Part shown: positions 22,438 through 30,398 of the stretch, in pieces
Layout of the letters: the number at the start of each line of letters is the position of its first letter
How positions within the stretch are numbered: the stretch's first letter is position 1
Virus record (IMG/VR): IMGVR_UViG_3300009537_003934
Span: 1-40,964 of that record
Source of the DNA: a virus
Direction: 5' to 3' (one strand)
Length of the DNA: 40,964 bases
Position numbers and translations under genes: made by a program
Notes under the pieces: generated by a model
What the model saw: the letters and a program-made list of their open reading frames with translations, nothing else
Told to the model about the DNA's origin: nothing
Databases searched by the model: none

Positions 22438-22778
22438 TGACGGATAAAGAAGGTAATTTTTTGTCTGCTTTTAATAAGATTGCGGAAGAAATTTACCAAA
22501 TTTCTCGAGATAAAGGATTTCACGATAAAGAAAGGAACGAAGGCGAAGTGATAGCATTGTGTCATTCTGAATTGTCTGAAGGATTAGAAGCATTAAGGCT
22601 TGACAAGATGAGTAATAAAATACCTGATTTTTCCGGAATTGAAGAAGAACTTGCTGACACTATTATAAGAATAATGGATTGGGCACATAGCAAAAAATAT
22701 AGAGTTGCTGAGGCACTAATAGAAAAAATTAAATTTAATAAAAACAGAGAATATATGCATGGAGGGAAAAATTTTTGA
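22437..22778 (+). CDS. MazG-like NTP pyrophosphohydrolase
   Basis: 113 residues, all helical. Metal-binding acidic motif: LCHSELSEGLEALR followed by GIEEELADTIIRIMDWA (E-xx-E then E-xx-D), the all-alpha NTP pyrophosphatase pattern. It would hydrolyse (d)NTPs to monophosphates, and phages use it to clean nucleotide pools or lower alarmones. It overlaps the E1 beta stop by one base. It sits in the sugar cluster but its function belongs with nucleotide metabolism. Confidence 0.8.
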   Translation: MTDKEGNFLSAFNKIAEEIYQISRDKGFHDKERNEGEVIALCHSELSEGLEALRLDKMSNKIPDFSGIEEELADTIIRIMDWAHSKKYRVAEALIEKIKFNKNREYMHGGKNF

Positions 22779-22975
22779 TGAAAAATGAATCTATAGAATT
22801 AGAATTATATTGTGATAAAGACATTGTGATATCTCATCATGGAGCTGGCATTGCTAAAGTCAAACTTAAAGGAGTATTAATTTTTGATTTACTAGACCAA
22901 ATTGCGGGCGATAAAAACAAATATCTTTTTGACGAAATAGAATCTTTTGTAAGGAATAAAAAATATGAAGGGTGA
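22778..22975 (+). CDS. small hypothetical protein
   Basis: 65 residues from the ATG at 22778, which has a strong GGAGGGA site. A beta-rich start (IELELYCDKDIVISHHGAGIAKVKLKGV) is followed by a helix (FDLLDQI) and a charged tail. No family recognised. It overlaps both neighbours by a few bases, so it is translated as part of the operon. Confidence 0.55.
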   Translation: MKNESIELELYCDKDIVISHHGAGIAKVKLKGVLIFDLLDQIAGDKNKYLFDEIESFVRNKKYEG

Positions 22976-23825
22976 CAAAATTAGTATTATTATTCCTTCT
23001 TATAATGGTGGTAGATTTATAAGAAAATGTCTTAATTCTATAAAAAAGCAGAAGGGGGATTTTGAAAAAGAAATAATAATTGTTGACAATGAATCTACTG
23101 ATGAAACTGATTCTATAATAAATGATTTTGATTATCTTTTTCCTGATAAAAAGTGCAATAAGCAAATATTTGATACCTCAATGACAGTAATAAAAGAAAA
23201 AGATAAAGGAATTATGGATGCGTGGAATAAGGGAATGAAATTAGCTACTGGAAATTATATTGCTTTTTGCAATACTTCTGAATGCTATTATGAGTATGAA
23301 TGGTTTCAGCGATGTATTAATATTATTAAAAAAAATAAATGGGTATCATGTGCTTATGGGATGACTTTAATTGAATATGAAAATGGTGAAATAGAAGGAA
23401 TGGGAGGGTTTAGGATATTAAAAGAAATTTTAATGAATGAAAAGCAGGTTCCTGAAACCTGTTTTAAGCTTTATTTTGAAAAAGCTATTACATGGAATGA
23501 ATGTACAGCTATCTTTAGCAGAAAATCAATTGAATCTGTTTTGCCATTTCAAATTAATGATTTTGGAGCTGTTTTAAAAGCGGAAAGAGATTATTTTGAA
23601 AACGGTTATTTATCTTATTTTATCAGAAGAATTGGAGCTTTATCTATAAGACATGCTGATAGCGGTACTGTTAATCATCAATCTCCTGCAAATAGTGATA
23701 AAATGTTTAAAAATCATTGGAAAAAAATAGCAGAATATGCTAAAGAAATAATTAAATCAAATTATGAATTAAAAGATCAAAATGGTAAAAGCATAGCAAT
23801 GATAGCATTGGGGAAAAATGGATAA
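22965..23825 (+). CDS. family 2 glycosyltransferase
   Basis: 286 residues with a GT-A fold start: KISIIIPSYNGGRFIRKCLNSI, then EIIIVDNESTDETDSII and the GIMDAWNKGMKLATGNYIAFCNTSECYY block. In most family 2 enzymes the last segment carries DxD for metal and nucleotide sugar; here it is NTSE, so the metal site is altered. The C-terminal half (TWNECTAIFSRKSI ... IRRIGALSIRHADSGTVNH) is also typical. It transfers a sugar to a surface glycan or glycan-lipid intermediate. It overlaps the FkbM methyltransferase gene by 8 bp. Confidence 0.75.
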   Translation: MKGDKISIIIPSYNGGRFIRKCLNSIKKQKGDFEKEIIIVDNESTDETDSIINDFDYLFPDKKCNKQIFDTSMTVIKEKDKGIMDAWNKGMKLATGNYIAFCNTSECYYEYEWFQRCINIIKKNKWVSCAYGMTLIEYENGEIEGMGGFRILKEILMNEKQVPETCFKLYFEKAITWNECTAIFSRKSIESVLPFQINDFGAVLKAERDYFENGYLSYFIRRIGALSIRHADSGTVNHQSPANSDKMFKNHWKKIAEYAKEIIKSNYELKDQNGKSIAMIALGKNG

Positions 23826-24648
23826 ATCTTTTACAGGAAAGTTTGACGTTAAGCCAGAAGATATTGTAATTTTCCATATTGGTTTTGGTTGTGGCGGTAG
23901 TAGGCACGCAACTGATTTTCAAAATATGTTTCCTGAAAGGACTGTTGTTTACGGGTTTGAACCGAGAGATGATAACAGCAATAAAGGGATAGAAAAATAT
24001 TTAAGAGGTAAATTTATAAATACGGCTTTACATTCGGTTAATGGTAAATTTTCTTTTAATGTCAATAAAGCTGTTTCAAGTAGTTCTATGTTAGAACCTA
24101 ATGATGTAGTTTGTGAAGAACATATAAAGCCGTGGACGCAGGATAATTGGGTAAAAACTTGGGGGGATAATACTAAATTAGATAAAAAAATTAGGATTGA
24201 ATGCAGAACTTTAGGAGATTTTATAAATGAAGAAGGAGTAATTCCTGATGTGCTGGTTATAGACGCTCAGGGGATGGAATTAGAAATAATGAAAGGGATG
24301 GGAAAATATTTTACAAGTGTCAAAGCTGTTTGGGCAGAGGCAGAATTTTTTCCTATTTATAAAAATCAAGATTTATTTTATGATCATTATAAATTTTTAG
24401 ATCAATATAAATTTAGATTAGCTGATTTATATGCTATGCAGAAATGGAGAACTTCTGAATTTGCAGGGGAAGGATTTTTAACTGTCGCTCAAGCTCTATG
24501 GTTAAAGAGGTTTGATGTATTGTTTTCTGAATTTGAAAGTGATATAGATTTACTAAAATGTGCGGCTATAGCTCAAGTTTATAATAAAACTTCTTATTCT
24601 TCAGCTATTTTAAAAAAAATAAACTCCCTACCTTTAGGTGGGGACTAG
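23818..24648 (+). CDS. FkbM-family methyltransferase
   Basis: 276 residues. FkbM pattern: IFHIGFGCGGSRHATDF (SAM site), VYGFEPRDDN, CRTLGDFI, and PDVLVIDAQGMELEIMKGM. Likely O-methylates a sugar hydroxyl in the glycan built by the neighbouring genes. O-methyl-heptose in Campylobacter capsules is a known parallel. The last residues (NSLPLGGD) come from a GC-rich hairpin repeat that also supplies the stop codon, so the native C-terminus may have been changed. Confidence 0.75.
   Translation: MDKSFTGKFDVKPEDIVIFHIGFGCGGSRHATDFQNMFPERTVVYGFEPRDDNSNKGIEKYLRGKFINTALHSVNGKFSFNVNKAVSSSSMLEPNDVVCEEHIKPWTQDNWVKTWGDNTKLDKKIRIECRTLGDFINEEGVIPDVLVIDAQGMELEIMKGMGKYFTSVKAVWAEAEFFPIYKNQDLFYDHYKFLDQYKFRLADLYAMQKWRTSEFAGEGFLTVAQALWLKRFDVLFSEFESDIDLLKCAAIAQVYNKTSYSSAILKKINSLPLGGD
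24625..24644. repeat. GC-rich hairpin at the FkbM 3' end
   Basis: CCCTACCT (24626-24633) pairs with AGGTGGGG (24636-24643) with one G-T pair and a TT loop; T25/A44 extend it. It stands out against the AT-rich flanks. The following gap to 24717 holds no gene but contains GGGTTTCACGCAG (24674-24686), also unusual here and echoed at about 27151-27163. Confidence 0.6.
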
Positions 24649-24717
24649 AAAAGTTTATTAATGCCGATTTAAACGGGTTTCACGCAGTTAAATTAAACTC
24701 TTTATTCAATTCTTCAA

Positions 24718-25449
24718 GTGACTTTGAAAAATAAAACAGTATTAGTTACCGGAGGCACTAAAGGAATTGGTAAAGCTATTGTTAAAAAATTATTAAATAA
24801 TAATTATAATGTTTTTACATGTGCCAGAAATACTGTCAATATGGATGATTTTTATGAATTGCAAAAAGAAAATAATCAATTCCAGTTTATTCAGGCAGAT
24901 TTAAAAGATATAAATGGGGTCAAATCTTTTATAAGTAAATCTGCTTATTATAAATATGGTTGGAAAATTGACATATTAATCAATAATGTTGGCGGCGGAG
25001 GAAGTTTAAATAATTATGAAAATATTATGAGTATTAATTATTATACGATGTTAATTTTATCAGAATTTTTTTTACCATTTATGATTCATAAAAAATGGGG
25101 TCGGATAATAACTATTTCCTCTATATATGGAAAAGAACCTGGGCTTAATCCGTATTTTGATGCTGCTAAATCAGCACAAATAGCTTATATGAAGTGTATG
25201 TCAAAGAAAGAAGAATATGTTAGAAATGGAATCACTTTTAATAGTATTCTTCCAGGGCATATTAGTAGCGGTTATAGCTATAACAAAAATAAAAATACTG
25301 TTAAGTATAAAAATATAATTGATTCTACTCCAATGGGGAAAATAGGAGAGCCTGAAGATGTTGCCAATACGGTTGAATTTTTATGTTCTGAGAAATCTAA
25401 TTATATAAATGGTAGTTGTATTACTGTAGACGGTGGAGAAGCAAATTGA
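24718..25449 (+). CDS. short-chain dehydrogenase/reductase
   Basis: A 243-residue classical SDR. Cofactor motif TVLVTGGTKGIGKAI; DINGV; ILINNVGGGG in place of NNAG; ITISSIYGKEPG with the catalytic Ser; PYFDAAKSAQIAYMK; and the C-terminal TVDGGE. The catalytic Lys has Phe, not Tyr, four residues before it, with Tyr one residue further back, so the active site may be altered. The GTG start lacks a clear ribosome site and the upstream hairpin may have disrupted the leader. Probably a nucleotide-sugar oxidoreductase. Confidence 0.75.
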   Translation: MTLKNKTVLVTGGTKGIGKAIVKKLLNNNYNVFTCARNTVNMDDFYELQKENNQFQFIQADLKDINGVKSFISKSAYYKYGWKIDILINNVGGGGSLNNYENIMSINYYTMLILSEFFLPFMIHKKWGRIITISSIYGKEPGLNPYFDAAKSAQIAYMKCMSKKEEYVRNGITFNSILPGHISSGYSYNKNKNTVKYKNIIDSTPMGKIGEPEDVANTVEFLCSEKSNYINGSCITVDGGEAN

Positions 25450-26351
25450 AAAAAGTTATTCTTATTACCGGAAGCGAAGGTTTAATTGGAAAAGAATTAC
25501 AATTATTATTAGCTAAAAATAAGCGAGTAATAATTAAAAAAGCTGATTTAAAACTTGGTAATGACCTTAGATATTTTAAAGAATGTTTGAACTTATGCGA
25601 CGGAGTAAATGAAGTTTATAATTGTGTTGGAGTTAAAGGTTCTGCAAAAATGACAAAGGAAAGACCTGCTGATTTTCTTGTCCCAATGCTTCAATATAAT
25701 ACAAATATGATGGAAGCCGCAAGGCAATGTGGGGTAGATAAATTTTTATATGTGAGTTCTATTGCTGTTGAAAATTTAAAAACTGATTACTATCCAGCTA
25801 TGGCTAAATTAATGGGAGAAAAACAAATAGATGCTTATAGGGCGCAAAATTCTATAAAGACAAAATTCTGTATTGTCAGACCTGCTAATACTTATGGCAG
25901 ATTCGACCAATTTTATAATCCAAATGCTATGGTTATAACTTCTTTAATAAATAAAGCTGGTACAACAAATAATAATGAATTAAAAGTTTGGGGAGATGGT
26001 TCTCCTATAAGAGATTTTATCAACTCTATTGATGTAGCAAATGGTATGATAAAATGCATGAAGGTTATGCCAGAAGTACCGATAAATCTATGTAGCGGAA
26101 AAGGCGTTACTATAAAAAAAGCTGCGAATATTATTGGTAAAATATCAAACAAAAAAGTAATATTTGAGAAGAAAAGTAATGTCGGGGCTAAATCAAGAGT
26201 AATGAAAATCAATGGAGACATTATCGATTGGAAACCGAATATTTCATTAAAAGATGGATTAGTTAAAGTTTGGGATTGGTATCAAATTATAACCAAAATA
26301 GATCAATCATCCCTCCCTAAAGGAAGGGGTTTCTTGGATAAAACTGGATGA
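25446..26351 (+). CDS. NAD-dependent epimerase/dehydratase
   Basis: A 301-residue extended SDR from a TTG at 25446 (GGAGAA site) that overlaps the preceding stop. Motifs: KVILITGSEGLIGKELQLLL; EVYNCVGVKGS; FLYVSSIAVEN; DYYPAMAKLMGEKQ; CIVRPANTYGRFD; DFINSIDVANGMI. The Tyr-Lys spacing is one longer than the usual YxxxK. Substrate specificity cannot be read, but GDP- or dTDP-sugar is likely. The C-terminal residues (SLPKGRGFLDKTG) are encoded by a hairpin repeat, so the original end was probably lost or extended. Confidence 0.75.
   Translation: MKKVILITGSEGLIGKELQLLLAKNKRVIIKKADLKLGNDLRYFKECLNLCDGVNEVYNCVGVKGSAKMTKERPADFLVPMLQYNTNMMEAARQCGVDKFLYVSSIAVENLKTDYYPAMAKLMGEKQIDAYRAQNSIKTKFCIVRPANTYGRFDQFYNPNAMVITSLINKAGTTNNNELKVWGDGSPIRDFINSIDVANGMIKCMKVMPEVPINLCSGKGVTIKKAANIIGKISNKKVIFEKKSNVGAKSRVMKINGDIIDWKPNISLKDGLVKVWDWYQIITKIDQSSLPKGRGFLDKTG
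26302..26337. repeat. hairpin repeat copy 1 (matches 40731-40767)
   Basis: A 36-bp segment with core CCCTCCCTAAAGGAAGGGG forming an imperfect hairpin. It matches the opposite strand of 40731-40767 with about five mismatches and one gap. It encodes the C-terminal SSLPKGRGFL of the epimerase. The form resembles the hairpin ends of IS200/IS605-type elements or REP-like repeats, though no transposase or TnpB is present. Confidence 0.65.
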
Positions 26352-27081
26352 ATAATTTCACTAATATAAAAACTATATCATGGTTTAGTAGTGGAGTGTC
26401 AAGTGCCGTAGCTACCAAACTTATGATTGATGAAATAGATCAAATAATTTACACTCATATTGACGATCAACACTCAGATACTTTGCGTTTTGTTTCTGAT
26501 TGTGAAAAGTGGTTTGGAAAGCCAATTAAAATACTTCAAAGTCATTATAAAAATGTTGAAAATGCTTGCAGGGCAGCAGGAGGACGAGGTTACGTGAATG
26601 GGATTGGTGGAGCCCCCTGTACGAGATTTCTAAAAAGACGTGTAAGAGCCGAATGGGAACTCAATAAAAAAGAGGCTTTACGCTATGTTTGGGGTATAGA
26701 TATAAATGAACAGAATAGATGTAAAAAATTAATATTAAATATACCAAATCAGGAACATGTTTTCCGCTTGTTGATAAAAAAATAAATAAAGCAGAAGCAC
26801 ATAGAATTTTAAAAGCCAGCGGAATAAAGCGTCCAGCAATGTACGATTTAGGATATAACAATAATAATTGTATTGGATGTGTTAAAGGCGGTATGGGGTA
26901 TTGGAATCATATTCGAGTAGATTTTCCGGAAATTTTCGCTCAAAGGGCTAAAATGGAAAGATTAATTGGTGGGACTTGCATAAAGGGCGTATATTTAGAT
27001 GAATTAGCTCCAGAAAAAGGCAGGCACACACCACCAATCGTTGATGATTGTGGTATCTTATGCGAAAGCATAGGATTATGA
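26348..27081 (+). pseudogene. PAPS-reductase-like ATP pyrophosphatase, frameshifted
   Basis: Two open frames form one protein. The N-terminal part (26348-26785) has the PP-loop SSGVSSAVATKL, then HIDDQHSDTLRFVSD and GGAPCTRFLKRRVRAEW, ending at EHVF followed by a wrong-frame RLLIKK stop. The C-terminal part continues in another frame from about 26766 (LVDKKINKAEAHRIL, KASGIKRPAMYDLGYNNNNCIGCVKGGMGYW) to 27081. One missing base in TTTTCCGC at about 26760-26766 (a C would restore EHVFPLVDKK) explains it. Intact relatives are common in phages and resemble DndC/CysH adenine-nucleotide alpha hydrolases. Either a real inactivation or a sequencing error. Its start overlaps the previous stop (ATGA). 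Confidence 0.75.
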
Positions 27082-27183
27082 CTACTTACCTGAGTAACCT
27101 ATCCCCTTATTTTGTTCATAATTTGTGACTACCTTGGGGCAAGCCGCCGTGGTTTTACGCAGCTTCTTATAAAAAAGGACAAA
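27082..27183. other. non-coding segment with elevated GC motif
   Basis: No gene ends in this gap. It contains CTTACCTGAGTAAC (a small hairpin) and a GC-rich run ACCTTGGGGCAAGCCGCCGTGG followed by TTTTACGCAG. The GGTTT(C/T)ACGCAG end is shared with 24674-24686. It may be a remnant of a short mobile element. Confidence 0.35.
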
Positions 27184-27729
27184 GTGAAAATATTTAATAC
27201 ACGGCTAAACGGAGTTTTTAGATTAGAACTTAATCCTTTTACAGATCATAGAGGTGAATATGTTGAAATCTATAATACTAATTATTATAAATTAGCCTTT
27301 CCAAAAATAGGAGATAAATTTATTCAGGATGATATTTCAATTTCCAGAAAAAATGTAATTAGAGGTATCCACGGAGATAATAAGACATGGAAATTAGTTT
27401 CCTGCATTTATGGAGAGATGTATTTTGTAGCTATAAATTGTGATAAAAAATCGAAAAACTTTGGGGAATGGGAATCATTTATATTATCCGATAAAAAAAG
27501 ATTTCAATTATTACTTTCTCCTTTATACGGCAATGCCTTTTTAGTACTTAGTGATAAATCTATATTCCATTATAAACAAACTACTTATTACGGAGAGGTA
27601 GAACAATTTACTTATAAATATGATGACCCTTATTTTGATATATTCTGGCCAATACATAAAAATAATGCAATATTGTCTGAACGAGATAAGAATGTCAAAT
27701 CTATAAGAAACGAAGAAAGGATGATTTGA
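27184..27729 (+). CDS. RmlC-like nucleotide-sugar 3,5-epimerase
   Basis: About 181 residues from a GTG at 27184 with an AAAGGAC site; an earlier frame start lies in the GC-rich noncoding segment. A cupin of the RmlC type: FRLELNPFTDHRGEYVEIYN, FIQDDISISRKNVIRGIHGDNKTWKLVSCIYGEMYFVAIN (the RG-x-H ... K motif with catalytic His), then PLYGNAFLVLSDKSIFHYKQTTYY. It epimerises C3 and/or C5 of a 4-keto nucleotide sugar made by a 4,6-dehydratase such as the one at 19408. In the Campylobacter heptose pathway the equivalent is MlghB. Confidence 0.8.
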   Translation: MKIFNTRLNGVFRLELNPFTDHRGEYVEIYNTNYYKLAFPKIGDKFIQDDISISRKNVIRGIHGDNKTWKLVSCIYGEMYFVAINCDKKSKNFGEWESFILSDKKRFQLLLSPLYGNAFLVLSDKSIFHYKQTTYYGEVEQFTYKYDDPYFDIFWPIHKNNAILSERDKNVKSIRNEERMI

Positions 27730-28742
27730 TGCATAATTTTTATAAAAATAAAAAAATATTAGTAACAGGCGGTTCAGGATTTATTGGAATCAATTTAATA
27801 TTACAATTACAAAAGTTAGAAGCAAAAGTATTAGGTACATATTATAATCATCTTGTTATGTCGCCTACATCCAATACTAATAATTATGATTATTTAGCAA
27901 ATGATTTGGCTTTTGCTGATTTAACTATTAAATCCAATTGTGAAAATATTTTGAATAAATTTAAATTTGATTATATTTTTAATTGTGCTGCTGTTACTCA
28001 CGGGGCGAAATTTATAAAAGAATACCCTGAAGAATTGGTAGTAGATAATACTATTATGAATATGAATATAATTGATGCCGCTTATAAAGCTAAAATAAAA
28101 AAATTTGTATTCATAAGTAGTGGAACGGTTTATCCGCAAAATATTGGTAAAGAAATAATTTTTAAAGAAAAAGATATGTATCCTGATCATGCTGAAAATA
28201 ATGACCCTCCTGATTGCTATTTTGGAGTAGCTCACATGAAAAGATATGGGGAAAAATTATGTGAGTTTTATTCTAAATATGTTAAAAATCCAATGGCTTG
28301 CATAGTTATTAGACCGAGTAATATTTATGGTCAGTATGATTGTTTTGATCCTGAAATTTCTCATGTGATGGCAGCTACTGTTAAAAAAGTTATGGATGGG
28401 AAAAATCCGATAGAAGTATGGGGCGACGGTAAAGATGAAAGAGATTTCTTATATATTGATGATTTTATAAACGGAATGTTATTAGCTGTAAAAAAGACTG
28501 ATTCTTTTGATTGTTTTAACTTAGCTTATGGTAAAACATATAATATCGCAAAAATTTTAAAAATTATGGAAGAGATAGCCAAACGAGAATTTAATATTAA
28601 ATATCTTTCTAATAAACCGTCTATGATAAAAAGCAGGAAATTCAATATTAAAAAAGCTGAAAAAGTTTTAGGGTGGTATCCAAAAATTGACATCAATAAA
28701 GGTATTAAAAAAACTATGGAGTGGTATCAAAAAAATGATTAA
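27729..28742 (+). CDS. GDP-fucose-synthase-like reductase/epimerase
   Basis: 337 residues from the ATG at 27729 (GAAAGGA site). Motifs: KKILVTGGSGFIGINLILQL; YIFNCAAVTHGAKF; KFVFISSGTVYP; YFGVAHMKRYGEKLCEFY; VIRPSNIYGQYDCFDPEISHVMAATVKKV; IEVWGDGKDERDFLYIDDF. The fucose-synthase group is suggested by the AHMKRYGE block and the VWGDG-x-x-x-RDF(L/I)Y block. It would reduce a 4-keto GDP-sugar, giving GDP-6-deoxy-heptose in a pathway with HddA/HddC (compare MlghC/Fcl). Its ATG overlaps the preceding stop (TGATG). Confidence 0.75.
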   Translation: MHNFYKNKKILVTGGSGFIGINLILQLQKLEAKVLGTYYNHLVMSPTSNTNNYDYLANDLAFADLTIKSNCENILNKFKFDYIFNCAAVTHGAKFIKEYPEELVVDNTIMNMNIIDAAYKAKIKKFVFISSGTVYPQNIGKEIIFKEKDMYPDHAENNDPPDCYFGVAHMKRYGEKLCEFYSKYVKNPMACIVIRPSNIYGQYDCFDPEISHVMAATVKKVMDGKNPIEVWGDGKDERDFLYIDDFINGMLLAVKKTDSFDCFNLAYGKTYNIAKILKIMEEIAKREFNIKYLSNKPSMIKSRKFNIKKAEKVLGWYPKIDINKGIKKTMEWYQKND

Positions 28743-28788
28743 AACTTTTAAAAAAAAAATAATTTGTAGATAGTCAAAAAGGAAAATT

Positions 28789-29769
28789 ATGATTTTAATA
28801 AGAACACCATTTCGTATCAGTTTTTTTGGCGGAGGTTCTGATTACCCCATATGGTTTAAAAAGCATGGCGGTCAGGTTTTATCAACTTCTATAAATAAAT
28901 ATTGTTATATAACAGTAAGAAAACTCCCTCCGTTTTTTAATCATAAATATAGAATTAGATATACAAGAAGAGAAGAAACTAACATGATTTCTGAGATTGA
29001 GCATCCTTCAGTAAGAGCTTGTCTTGATTTTATGCAGGTAGAACATGGAGTTGAAATTTTACATACTTCAGATATACCAGCTAATTCAGGAGTAGGTTCT
29101 TCTTCTGCCTTTACCGTTGGATTGCTCTATGCCCTTTATTCATTACAAGGCAGAATACCAGCTAAAAGAAGATTAGCAAAAGAAGCGATTTATATAGAAC
29201 AAACTATTATAGGAGAGAATGTAGGGTCTCAAGATCAAATAGCTTGTTGCTTTGGAGGCTTAAATAAAATTGAATTTAAGAAGAATAGTGAATTTGTAGT
29301 AACTCCATTACCTGTAAATGTTTTAAGATTAGAAAAATTAAGAAAAAGATTATTATTATTTTTTACAGGTGTTTCAAGATTTTCATCTGATATTGCCGGA
29401 GATAAAATTAATAATTTATTAAAAAGAGAAAAACATATTAATGATATGAAAGTAATGGTAGATATAGCTATTAAAGTATTAAATGGAGAAGAAGAATTAA
29501 TTACTTTTGGTAATTTATTAGATGAATCTTGGAAACGTAAAAAAGAATTATCAGATAGAGTTTCAACTAAAGAAATAGATGATATTTATGAATCAGTTAG
29601 AAGATATATTATTGGTGGGAAAATTCTTGGGTCTGGCGGCGGCGGGTTCTTATTATTTTTTGCTGAACCGGAACATCATACAACTATAAAAAAAATACTT
29701 AAAAAATTAGTTTATGTCCCATTTGATTTTGATAATACCGGTACTCAATTAATTTACTATTCAAAATAA
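28789..29769 (+). CDS. hddA: D-glycero-D-manno-heptose 7-phosphate kinase (HddA-like)
   Basis: A 326-residue GHMP kinase. It starts MILIRTPFRISFFGGGSDYPIWF (the substrate-binding GGGSDYP of HddA and related sugar kinases). The GHMP ATP loop is PANSGVGSSSAFTVGLL, followed by GSQDQIACCFGGLN and the C-terminal GGKILGSGGGGFLLFF glycine motif. It phosphorylates C1 of heptose 7-phosphate, the first committed step to GDP-heptose. AAAGGA site 7 bases before the ATG. It is separated by 11 bp from the nucleotidyltransferase that would use its product after dephosphorylation. Confidence 0.85.
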   Translation: MILIRTPFRISFFGGGSDYPIWFKKHGGQVLSTSINKYCYITVRKLPPFFNHKYRIRYTRREETNMISEIEHPSVRACLDFMQVEHGVEILHTSDIPANSGVGSSSAFTVGLLYALYSLQGRIPAKRRLAKEAIYIEQTIIGENVGSQDQIACCFGGLNKIEFKKNSEFVVTPLPVNVLRLEKLRKRLLLFFTGVSRFSSDIAGDKINNLLKREKHINDMKVMVDIAIKVLNGEEELITFGNLLDESWKRKKELSDRVSTKEIDDIYESVRRYIIGGKILGSGGGGFLLFFAEPEHHTTIKKILKKLVYVPFDFDNTGTQLIYYSK

Positions 29770-29780
29770 AGAAAAAATAA

Positions 29781-30398
29781 TTGAATGATTTGACTAAAAT
29801 TGATATTGTTATACTTTGTGGCGGGTTTGGGACAAGATTAAAAGAAGTTACTGAAGATAAAATACCAAAATGCCTTGTTGATATAAATGGAAAACCTTTT
29901 TTAAACAGGTTAATTGATTATTTATATAAGCAGGGATTTAGAAGATTTATACTTGCCACAGGCTATAAATCTAATATGATTACTAAAGATATTTTGTGCA
30001 AGTATGTAAATTGTAATTTTATTTTTTCGCATGAAATTAATCCGTTAGGCACAGATGGAGCGATTAAATTAGCAGAAACTTATGTGGAAAGTAAAGAATA
30101 TTTTGTAGTTAATGGAGACACCTATTGTGAAATTCATTATAAAGATATATTTCAAATATATAAAAATATGAATACTCCAAAAGGAATGGAAATTATATTT
30201 ATTGATAACAGTCAAAATTTTCAATCTATCAAATCAGGTATTTTTATTTATAAAAAAGATTGGGTAATAAACGAATCTATGATTAAATTAAAATTACCTA
30301 CACCATTTATAGATATTGGCACTCCGAAAGGTCACAAAGAACTTTGTAACTATTTTTCAGGAAAAAATGAGAATATTATTTGTAATACCAACTCTTGA
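29781..30398 (+). CDS. hddC: heptose 1-phosphate guanylyltransferase (HddC-like)
   Basis: A 205-residue sugar nucleotidyltransferase. Signature VILCGGFGTRLKEV then KIPKCLVDINGKPFL (the uridylyl/guanylyl transferase loop), NPLGTDGAIKLAE, FVVNGDTYCEIHY (metal Asp) and PFIDIGTPKGHKEL. It transfers GMP from GTP to heptose 1-phosphate. Slightly shorter than the usual length of about 225-230, and its 3' end runs 32 bp into the next gene. TTG start with a weak ribosome site. Together with HddA it marks a GDP-heptose pathway; GmhA and GmhB are not visible. Confidence 0.8.
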   Translation: MNDLTKIDIVILCGGFGTRLKEVTEDKIPKCLVDINGKPFLNRLIDYLYKQGFRRFILATGYKSNMITKDILCKYVNCNFIFSHEINPLGTDGAIKLAETYVESKEYFVVNGDTYCEIHYKDIFQIYKNMNTPKGMEIIFIDNSQNFQSIKSGIFIYKKDWVINESMIKLKLPTPFIDIGTPKGHKELCNYFSGKNENIICNTNS

